Assembly (NCBI GenBank): GCA_033964015.1
Contig: CM066916.1
Span: forward strand, 32,133,404 to 32,197,403
Direction: 5' to 3'
DNA: 64,000 bases
From: Scolanthus callimorphus
Taxonomy: Eukaryota > Cnidaria > Anthozoa > Actiniaria > Edwardsiidae
Each line of letters opens with the position of its first letter. The first letter of the stretch is position 1. Below, in pieces: positions 12,201-18,216 of this stretch. Below the pieces are notes generated by a model. It worked only from the letters and a program-made list of their open reading frames with translations, did no database searches and was not told the origin of the DNA. The position numbers and the translations under genes were made by a program.

Positions 12201-15200
12201 CAGGGGGAGGGGGGTCCAGGAGGGCGCCCCTCCCCCCCCCCTTTCTCGAAAATTTTCCCATACATTTACTGATTTACTGGTATTTGCTGGAGAAAATTTG
12301 CGCATTTTCGTCCCATGTTTTCACTATCCCCCCCCCCCCCCCCCCCAGAAATTCCTGGCTACGCCGCTGCAAATTCATCTCATTCATGCATCTCATTCAC
12401 GACGCCCTCCCTCCCTCGCTGGGAGCCACAACGAGAGGCAATTTCTGATGTTTCAACATTTGTAATAACATTATGCCAAATGTGGCACAATGTTATAACA
12501 AATGTGGCAGTTATTACAAAATGTGGCCTCATGTGGCTATCAAGTCGTTAAGATAGCTTGAGCCATTTTTGATTCCAGCATCTTAAAGTAGTAGTTATTG
12601 CACCTTTCAGAGCAATCAAGTTTCACCCTGTAACATGGAATAAGAAGATTGGACTTCGCCTCAAACTCTACGGATGTACTGACGGTAATAAAATGCCTTT
12701 TAGCGCAGTTGTTTTTTCATTAAAAATATACTTTGTTTGAACTCGAGTTATATACAACCATTACAGCTAGTTTTTTTGAATATCACACGTACATCTGTGT
12801 TTTTAGCCCGCGATGCGTCATGGGAGAAACTAACGAACGAAATTCTCGTGTACTAAACTTTTTGATTTTAGAACTGGGGCTATCAGATAGCACTACAAAG
12901 GACTCACAAATGTTTGCCCGTCCTGGAATCGGGAGAATCGCTACCGCTGAGGAAAATCACTAACATTTTTGATTCTATAACTTTAACGTCGGTTCCATGT
13001 TGCCTTTGATTTAGGAGTCCCTCAGCTCCCCTCAGATAAATGTTTGAAGCCACTGGGGCTATCAGATGGAACAATAAAGGACTCACAAATGTTTGCCTCG
13101 TCCTGGCGGAGTAACAAGCTACTGCCGAAGTACGGAAGACTTCACGGAAAGCTGAAAAGAGGTCGCGGGGGCGCGTGGGTAGCAAAGTGGAAGAGGCATC
13201 AGTTTTTAGGAGTCAGGTTTAAACAGACGGTTAAGGTAACACGGGTGTGTACGCAAGGCCATCACCATGGCAACCAGTGGGTTTCGAGGTACAGAATCGA
13301 GTACAGCATGGACGGTGGCAAGTTTAAACGTACAAAGGTACGCATATTTGGTCAAAAGAAACGAGCTCGCAAGACGCAAGCACTACTATAAACGGCACTA
13401 ATGCCACCAACCTGTTTTTTTCTCATTTTTAACGTCGTGGCTAGTTGCACTCACTCACTCACTCACACACTCACACACTCCTACGTTAGCACGATATTAG
13501 CATACTTTATGCTGAATTGTTTTTAAAGCCCAAACTGTAAAAAGGACCTTACCTGCTCTGCACAAAGATGGTAAAACTTATATTTTTGGCGCTGATTAGG
13601 GTATCAAAGGTTAGGTTAGAAATTAATAGTAAGCTCATGTCCCCCCTGTCGAATAAACTGCAAAATCCTATTAGCCAAGCGCAGCTAGAAGTACGGTATT
13701 TTCCGATGTTTGGCACGTTTTTCAAGGAGAAAAAGCCACGAGTTGGCCTACGGCATGCCTTTGATTTGTTTATCGCTATCAGCTAAATCCCAGTGGAATT
13801 TCTGTAATTTTATCAGGACTACCAAGGGAACCGTGATGGTAGAAGCGTGGTGTGCCATACTTTTGACCGACCAATCACAGCACGTGTGGTCCGTATTCAC
13901 CCGACACGGTACAATAGAAACGTGGCTTTGCGTATGGAGCTCGACGGCTGTGTAGTAGGTATGTGAAAATGTGGTGAGTACGTGACGCAGCTGTTTAGTC
14001 GGTATTTGAACATATAGCACATGTCTGAGTCACTTAGTAGATATAAGATCATGTTACCAGTACGAGACGGTAACGGCAAGTATGTGGTCATGTGATCATC
14101 ACGTGATAATGCCACACGGCAGGTATGTGGTCATGTGAAAAGCACGTGATAATGCAACTCGGCAGGTATTTGGTCATGTGACAAGCACGTGAAGAGGCCA
14201 CTCAGTTGGTATGTGGTCATGTGACCACCACGTCCAACAGTTCCTCAGTTGGCATCTGACTATCTCGTGACACGCTGTATCAGTTGACATGTGATGATCA
14301 CGTGACACGCTCTGCTGGCACGTGACCCAGCACGTGACTCAGCCACTCGGTTGTCAAGTGACCATCACATGACACACTGACTCAGTTGACATGTGATGAT
14401 CACGTGACACACTCTGCTGGCACGTGACCCAGCACGTGACTCAGCCACTCGGTTGTCATGTGACCATCACGTGACACACTGACTCAGTTGACATGTGATG
14501 ATCACGTGACACACTCTGCTGGCACGTGACCCAGCACGTGACTCAACCACTCGGTTGTCATGTGACCATCACGTCACCAGAAAAATGTGAGAATACGCAA
14601 GAACTCATGCATCAGTACGTCGTCGCGTAACGTGAAAAGTCTTTCTTTGTTCCAGGTAAATAATCATCCTTAGATCAGAAGATTTGTTTTCATTTTCAAT
14701 GTAGACGTGAAGCCCCCGTCAACATGCGACAGACCTTATGGACTCGAGACCCGTTACCGCAAAGTTCAACTGAAGGGGAGCAGTTCTTGGTGGGGACGGA
14801 ATTACAACCCAGACTACGCACGACTCCACTTCTTCGCTCTCGCGTCGCATGGGCATTGCCGTGGTGGGTGGCGCCCTAGGTCGACCCGCAAGGCATGGTT
14901 ACAAGTCGCGTTTGGCCGGACGCTGAAGGTGACTGGGATAGCGACACAAGGAAGCGGATGTAGGAACGCCTGGGTCAAGTTTTACACTCTCAAATACGTC
15001 ATGCGACGTAGAGGCAAAAAGACTTGGTGCAGTTACAGGGAACGTCATAGTACAAAGGTATCTGGCATGTCTGACCGTGCGACCGACTTTCTGTTTCTGT
15101 GTTACTGTAAGGTTGTTTACTTGTCTGTCTGCCTGGCAGCCTTGTCCGCCTAACTGACTGTTTGTTTAAGAGGCCGTCTGTCTTAGACCCCGTCCTCACT

Positions 15201-16855
15201 ACATCGTTTTCAAACGAAAACGGATACTTTCTGCTCCCTTGCTCCGGATACGGCTATCGTCCACACTACAACGCCGAAAACGATCACCGAAAACGGTGAA
15301 AACAAAACGAAAACGATAAGTGTGGACGCAAATGTTTTTGAAAACGGAGCAAAAAGTTTTCGTTTGAAAATGGTGTAGTGTGGACGGGGTCTTAGCTGTC
15401 TGCTTTTGTGCTTGTGGCCCTGATTTGTCAGTAGTCTTTGTCTCTGTGTGTCTGTCAGGTTGCTTACTTGTCTACCAGTCTAGCTGCCTGTGTCCCTGTC
15501 TGGCTGTATTTCTGTTTGTCCGTCTGGTCGTTTACTATCTGTCTGTCTACCAGCTGCCTGCTTTTGTGCTTACATCAGGGGCATACTCGGATATAAATTG
15601 ACGGGGGGGGGGGGGGGGGGTATTTTCTTGGGTGTGAAATTTGTAGTAAAAGTATTTTTGGGGATTGAAAATTCTATACAGGTATTTTTTTTTTTGGGGG
15701 GGGGGGGTTGAAACTTCTGACAGGCTAGTTGATCATCAAGATACTAGCAGCTGAAACTATTTCCGGGAAACAAAATGGGACGCGCATCATGTGTATGCTT
15801 GTATTAAATGGACTTTTTGTGCTAACAAAGTTTTTTTTTTGGGGGGGGGGAGGGGGGTAGGCTTGAGTCGATTGTGCTAGCATAATTTTTTGCATAATTT
15901 GTCAAAACGAGCATAATTTTTAGATTTTTTGTCAAAAAGCAATGCTAGCATAATTGTATTTTGAAGACCGGAAGTGCTAAAACCAGGCCCAAATATCCCT
16001 TATCGTAATGATAAATTGACTTCAGACAGTAAGTAAGCTCTCTAAATAAACGGTCGGCGATGTCTAGGGCCTAGTTGGGATAGTTTTTAAAGTTTTTTGG
16101 GGGGAAGAACCGGAACCGGAAGTCTAGAAAACTTTGTTCCCAGTCCCACTCTCATAGGTGTGACAACGTGACAAAATGGCGTCCTCCACACCCGAAGCAC
16201 AGACCTTTCTTACTGTGTTTTGTATAAGTCGTTATACATATAATTCATTGAGCTGCTGTAATAGCGCCGGGTTTCAGCCCGCACAGTATTACTTATCTCA
16301 TCTAAGAGATTTATTAATATAAGAGGTTAATAAAACTCACCTTTCTTACTGTTTTGCCCATATTTTGTCGAGCATAATATTGAAAAAAATGTAGCATAAT
16401 TTTGAAAAACGAGCATAATTTGAGCATAATTTGGATAAAAAACGAACAGTGCTACTAGCATAATATGCCAGTTTTACTAGCACAATCGACTCGAGCCTAG
16501 GGGGGGGGGGGGGGGTACGAAACTTTGGGAGCAGGTATATTTTTGGGTATAAAATTTATGGCTCAAGTATTTTTTTGAGTATGAAATTTGGAGTTCCGTC
16601 GGACCTTCCCGTCATTTTTATATCCGAGTACCCCCCTGGAGCTTACATATCTGTATGTCTGTCCGTTCCGTCCTTCTATGTAATCTATAATCCTTTGTCT
16701 CGTCTCTACAGCTGTTTAAAGGCAACAGGAACCGATACTCGGTGGTGAGGAACGACTTTGCTGTGCCCATCCGCACGTGCGCCCTCCGCCTCTACCCAAA
16801 GGGTTATAAAAGTTATATCGCCCTTCGAGTAGAGGTCTACGGCTGTATTGCCTAA
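111..16855 (+). CDS. Coadhesin-like secreted adhesion protein (TSP1-VWA-5xF5/8C), 5'-incomplete
   Basis: Thirteen or more exons on the plus strand give one protein: TSP1 (111-289), VWA (3770-4179, 5415-5574), then five F5/8 type C domains (6153-6296, 6639-6832, 8215-8359; 9610-9953, 11066-11210; 11795-12161, 12611-12684; 13015-13337, 13817-13958; 14705-15057, 16712-16855). The stop is TAA at 16853-16855. All introns between domains are phase 1, and most introns inside discoidin domains are phase 0, so the domains are shuffling-compatible modules. Exon lengths agree with splice phases everywhere except the TSP1 exon, which is one base short. TSP1, VWA and F5/8C together recall coral coadhesin and related extracellular-matrix proteins (known); a role in secreted or surface adhesion is inferred. 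The signal peptide and any further TSP1 repeats must lie left of the window. Confidence 0.85.
330..397 (-). repeat. tRNA-like (SINE head) sequence, degenerate
   Basis: On the minus strand there is an A-box-like TAGGTCAGTTGGTAGAG followed about 35 bases on by a B-box-like GAGTTCAAGTCCC. Stems are poor, so this is more likely a tRNA-derived SINE remnant than a working tRNA gene. Confidence 0.35.
1050..1797. repeat. Two direct copies of a ~330-bp unit
   Basis: About 1050-1390 and 1475-1797 align over their whole length at roughly 80 percent by eye. Shared blocks include 'gtgggcgtgttt', 'ttggaaaagattca', 'agcgagggacaaag', 'ctaaatggttct' and 'tcaagtttgaacaaac'. No conserved reading frame is seen; this is an old tandem duplication or two insertions of one element. 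Confidence 0.75.
2099..2254. repeat. 156-bp palindromic element
   Basis: The arms TTATTTACCGGCT... and ...AGCCGGTAAATAA enclose a nearly perfect core at 2143-2217 centred on GAGGTCGACCTC. It has the form of a small foldback transposable element; no protein is encoded. Confidence 0.8.
2913..3215. mobile_element. Family-B MITE, complete copy
   Basis: Terminal inverted repeats TTACAGCTGTTTCAGGTAAC (2913) and its complement (ending 3215) enclose inner inverted repeats around 'agtgcattcattggctt' and 'agccaattcattgcact'. Related inner segments recur near 10040-10240, 19075-19225 and 23040-23240. Confidence 0.75.
3576..3649 (+). repeat. tRNA-like sequence, probable pseudogene or SINE head
   Basis: This 74-nt segment has an A box (TAGCTAAGTTGG), a perfect B box (GGTTCGAATCC), a T arm that pairs, and acceptor halves GCTTCTA/TGGTAGC that pair with one mismatch. 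The anticodon stem (TTACA/TTCGT) does not pair, so I do not call it a functional tRNA gene. It may be transcribed by RNA polymerase III. Confidence 0.5.
3770..5574 (+). CDS. VWA domain, two exons
   Basis: Exon 3770-4179 encodes [17 protein letters not shown] with the MIDAS DxSxS motif, then the conserved threonine region (WTRTDRAL) and [17 protein letters not shown], which supplies the MIDAS TDG aspartate. Exon 5415-5574 adds [15 protein letters not shown] and the last helix up to IIKDSCDG. The intron between them is phase 0 and both outer introns are phase 1. The full metal-binding set is present, so divalent-cation-dependent ligand binding is expected, as in collagen-type and matrilin VWA domains (family knowledge). 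The domain is about 190 residues, normal for VWA. The last residues of the first exon (SVLLGLL) are unusual, and a slightly different splice donor cannot be excluded. Confidence 0.88.
4201..4327. mobile_element. Family-C MITE
   Basis: Starts AGAGCGGATTTCAGATGACT and ends with the inverse (...CATATGAAAATTGCTCT). It lies 21 bases inside the intron after the VWA donor. The same ends recur at 9154-9570, 20316-20549 and 57327-57501. Confidence 0.7.
4328..5414 (+). other. Rest of VWA intron with one further MITE
   Basis: No exon is seen. An inverted pair, 'ttctggcttccgtcaatcaa' near 4795 and its complement near 4957-4978, bounds a small element of about 185 bp. The remainder is unique A+T-rich sequence. 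Confidence 0.5.
5740..6066. mobile_element. MITE with TAGACCAGTTAGC ends
   Basis: TAGACCAGTTAGCGGTTGA at 5740 is matched by the inverse CGGCTAACTGGTCTA ending at 6066; the next bases inward (tctgccatttg / caatggcggaa) also pair. It is 327 bp long, non-coding and lies in the intron before discoidin domain 1. Confidence 0.7.
6153..8359 (+). CDS. F5/8C (discoidin) domain 1, three exons
   Basis: Exons 6153-6296, 6639-6832 and 8215-8359. The product runs from ERACGTSDE through [38 protein letters not shown] and VSYSTSVDG to [36 protein letters not shown] and FKGC. These are the hallmark strands of the F5/8C fold, with the usual first and last cysteines. Phase 1 introns flank it. F5/8C domains bind phospholipid, glycans or matrix (family knowledge). 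The second exon has the typical WVxxYxVSYS core; the third has the IRIHPxxW motif. A poly-C run in the first intron (6425-6461) is the only odd neighbour. Confidence 0.88.
6425..6461. repeat. C-rich homopolymer tract
   Basis: Mostly uninterrupted C over about 37 bases in the intron after the first exon of discoidin 1. It is one of many G/C homopolymers in the window. Confidence 0.85.
7012..7291. mobile_element. Family-G MITE (TTAAAGAGCC ends)
   Basis: TTTAAAGAGCCCATGTCAGCC at the left is inverted at the right (GGCGGCTAACAGGCTCTTTAA). A second copy is at 46617-46860; internal parts recur at 10290-10440 and 45025-45125. Non-coding. Confidence 0.75.
7930..8060. mobile_element. Small inverted-repeat element
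   Basis: CTCCGGTGTAATAACC near 7931 and GGTTATTACACCGGAG near 8041 form matching ends about 130 bp apart, in the intron between exons 2 and 3 of discoidin 1. Confidence 0.65.
8693..8910. mobile_element. Family-A MITE, copy 1
   Basis: Bounded by ATTCTCG and CGAGAAT with inner inverted GAGCTCCCGGCTCGTC. Holds the family's CGCATGCGCGAGATTTGAT block and CCAATCAGC. Other copies are near 10609, 22216, 22626, 25384, 36017, 55711-55900 and 61850. Confidence 0.85.
9154..9570. mobile_element. Family-C MITE, long copy
   Basis: AGAGCAGATTTCAGATGACC at the left and its inverse (TTGAAATTCGCTCT) at the right, 417 bp. It ends 39 bases before the first exon of discoidin 2, so it supplies sequence close to the splice acceptor. 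Confidence 0.7.
9610..11210 (+). CDS. F5/8C (discoidin) domain 2, two exons
   Basis: Exons 9610-9953 and 11066-11210, phase 0 between them and phase 1 outside. The product begins [19 protein letters not shown], then [51 protein letters not shown], and in the second exon [35 protein letters not shown]. First and last cysteines are in place. The bulk of the domain matches the F5/8C consensus closely and its frame is intact. It is joined to domain 1 by a very short linker, as expected for tandem discoidin modules. Confidence 0.88.
10005..10900. repeat. Intron with nested family-B and family-A MITEs
   Basis: Family-B inner inverted repeats (GTTTCGCCTAGTGCAGTC near 10108 and its inverse near 10170) are followed by a partial family-G segment (10290-10440) and family-A copy 2 (10609-10827). 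Copy 2 has clear ATTCTC...GAGAAT ends and sits inside a flanking segment that starts CAGGCCCGTCTACAC near 10462. Confidence 0.65.
11259..11385. repeat. GTCGTAT-rich inverted-repeat element
   Basis: GGCTCGTTTCCATATAGTCG near 11261 is followed by inverted 'gtatgagtcgtatcagtcg' and 'cgactcgtacgactcatacg'. It is related to the cleaner element at 17056-17179. Confidence 0.55.
11795..12684 (+). CDS. F5/8C (discoidin) domain 3, atypically split
   Basis: Exons 11795-12161 and 12611-12684. The first runs from [17 protein letters not shown] through [52 protein letters not shown] and [15 protein letters not shown] to PHIITR, splitting an arginine codon (phase 2) at CAG|GTAGGA. The second continues [22 protein letters not shown] after a pyrimidine-rich acceptor ending TTTCAG. 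Domains 1, 2, 4 and 5 instead break at phase 0 before the GN-T-V strand, so this domain has lost that intron and gained a later one. A donor at 12105 (TATG|GTAACA) would delete a conserved strand, so I reject it. Confidence 0.8.
12187..12370. mobile_element. MITE with CAGGGGCGTAGCCAGG ends
   Basis: Left end CAGGGGCGTAGCCAGG and right end CCTGGCTACGCCGCTG are inverted. The inside carries G-run and C-run blocks (12201-12241, 12329-12347). CAG...CTG ends recall hAT-type elements (inference). Related ends are at 34826-35125. Confidence 0.7.
12873..12926 (+). pseudogene. Partial duplicate of discoidin-4 first exon
   Basis: ACTGGGGCTATCAGATAGCA and the next 35 bases copy 13054-13109 of the true exon at about 89 percent by eye ([15 protein letters not shown] against [15 protein letters not shown]). 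An AG stands just ahead (TTTTAG), but the copy lacks the N-terminal cysteine segment and the rest of the domain. It looks like a dead exon fragment left by a local duplication. Confidence 0.75.
13015..13958 (+). CDS. F5/8C (discoidin) domain 4, two exons
   Basis: Exons 13015-13337 and 13817-13958, phase 0 between. The product begins [19 protein letters not shown], continues [64 protein letters not shown], and in the second exon [37 protein letters not shown]. All core strands are present. It is rich in Arg and Lys, more basic than domains 1 to 3. The second exon runs straight into the E-box minisatellite through its donor at 13959. The 54-bp fragment at 12873 is a damaged copy of its start. 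Confidence 0.87.
13959..14640. repeat. E-box-rich minisatellite
   Basis: About 60-bp units (14085-14235) pass into three copies of a ~115-bp unit (about 14285-14575). Each long unit carries GGCACGTGACCCAGCACGTG, CATGTGACCATCACGTGAC and TTGACATGTGATGATCACGTG. CACGTG or CATGTG occurs more than twenty times. The later copies are almost identical to each other, so the array is young. Confidence 0.85.
14705..16855 (+). CDS. F5/8C (discoidin) domain 5 and C terminus
   Basis: Exons 14705-15057 and 16712-16855. The product begins [15 protein letters not shown], then [53 protein letters not shown], and [42 protein letters not shown], then TAA. The protein stops two residues after the closing cysteine, so there is no membrane anchor: a secreted product. 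An extra RRRGKK stretch replaces the usual SxDGxxW turn, making the domain strongly basic. The intron between its exons is 1.65 kb and carries nested transposable elements and tetranucleotide TGTC/TGCC repeats. Confidence 0.87.
15183..15394. mobile_element. Family-E MITE (GACCCCGTCC ends)
   Basis: CTTAGACCCCGTCCTCACTA at the left pairs with TAGTGTGGACGGGGTCTTAG at the right. Inner inverted AACGAAAACG blocks also pair. 212 bp, non-coding. Confidence 0.75.
15575..16641. mobile_element. 1.07-kb element with a nested element inside
   Basis: Outer ends CAGGGGCATACTCGGATATA and TATATCCGAGTACCCCCCTG are inverted and adjoin poly-G tracts. Inside, GGCTTGAGTCGATTGTGCTA (15861) and TAGCACAATCGACTCGAGCC (16498) bound a second, A+T-rich element (about 15859-16499). 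No transposase frame is seen in either. Confidence 0.75.
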
Positions 16856-17055
16856 AAAGGTAAGAGCACTCCAAAACAAGGGCACGCAATTAGCAAATAA
16901 CGCATTTCAATTCTTAGTGGTCACATGACGTCATCAAAATACTAACTTATTTTGAAGCGTTTTTCACTCGGGAATTTGCCGCAAAATTCGACCGGCGTGA
17001 TTAAGTTATCGCCATATACTCCTCAGGACATTCCTTTGCGTGGTACGCCTCTATA

Positions 17056-17179
17056 GCCTAGTTTCCACATAGTCTCATCTGTCGTATCAGTTAACCGTGA
17101 AACAAAAGAATGATTCCATTGTTTCACGGTCGACTGATGCGACAGATACGACAGATAAAACTATATGGAGACCAGGCTT
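17056..17179. mobile_element. Family-I MITE
   Basis: GCCTAGTTTCCACATAGTCT and its inverse ATATGGAGACCAGGC bound a hairpin around TTGTTTCACGG and CCGTGAAACAA. 124 bp. Confidence 0.7.
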
Positions 17180-17376
17180 ATTGGTCAAGTGTCTATTTCA
17201 AAATTCACGAGTCTAGTGTCTTCACGGCAAATTTAATCTGATTCTTGTTTTTAGCTCCTGATATATCGGTGCTGCAATTTCTGTCACGCAACACTAGTCA
17301 CGCTTCTTTAGGCATTGACTTCGCGCAATATTTCAGTCATTTTCCCGTTTCGACCATTCGATAATTATCGTTTGCA

Positions 17377-17382
17377 AATAAA
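17377..17382 (+). terminator. Candidate poly(A) signal of the adhesion gene
   Basis: AATAAA 520 bases after the stop, the first clear one found. No T/GT-rich downstream element was verified, so this is tentative. Confidence 0.3.
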
Positions 17383-17770
17383 TCACATTTGGACAATGTT
17401 AGCCCATACCTAAAATTGCCTTGGGTGCCTCCATCCAAACTCACGTTCGGAATTTAAAACAAAATTATCCGTAGTCTATAAAACGAAAATCGTGGCTACC
17501 AGCAGTGTCCTCCCGTTCGTTCCTTTTCTCTTCCCCGTCCCCTCCCCTAATACCCAAATATGTTGTCACCACAGGAAAGTCACAGTAAAATAACTAGGAC
17601 GCCATCGAGAAAGCGTTGCGGGTTTGTCACAGCAAATATCCTTATTTTTGCTAAAATCATGCATTACTATTCTGTTCTACAGGACCTTGACATCAGTAGC
17701 ATCAATAGCGTGGAACAAGCTTTAGATGATTCTAGCTCACGTCTCTCTGTCGTGAAACTCATGGGAAGAC

Positions 17771-18090
17771 TAAGACCCCGTTCACACGAGACCGGTACAA
17801 TTCTGGTACAGTACAGTCGCGCGTTCACACGGGACCTGCGGTACCCCGGACCGATTTTGGCATGGCTAGGCGCGCATTTTGGGGGACCAGCAAAATCCAG
17901 GTCCATCTTCGGACCGGTGCGGTTCTAGGCTCGTGTGTGAACACCGGTGCTGGTTTTGATACACACCATAACAAGGCGCGGATGTTAAGCTAAAACTTGA
18001 AACATTCCGTCCCAGAATTGTACCGGTACCGTATGAACAGGCTGTACCGTAACAAAATTGTACAGGTCCGGTTTTGTGTCGGTCTCCTGT
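17771..18090. mobile_element. Family-D MITE (GACCCCGTTCACAC ends), diverged copy
   Basis: TAAGACCCCGTTCACACGAG at the left; the right end is worn (CAGGTCCGGTTTTGTGTCGG). Internal GGTACC-rich inverted blocks match the better copy at 30340-30580. Confidence 0.65.
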
Positions 18091-18216
18091 AAATGCAAGC
18101 CAGAGAACAAGTCATAGCAATAGCTAGCTGTTGTACTAGAGAAAAATAAATGAACTGAGTGCAAAATGTTTTCATTAATTGATACCATATATAGACTACG
18201 GTAAACAAGTTATTTT

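Larger units (their letters stand above)
16856..18216. other. Convergent intergenic spacer
   Basis: No exon is seen between the stop of the adhesion gene and the stop of the NACHT gene. It holds two inverted-repeat elements (17056-17179 and 17771-18090) and a possible poly(A) signal. Confidence 0.6.

Noticed and set aside
14085..14580. CRISPR array
   Set aside because: Units are contiguous tandem repeats with no unique spacers, in a eukaryotic intron.
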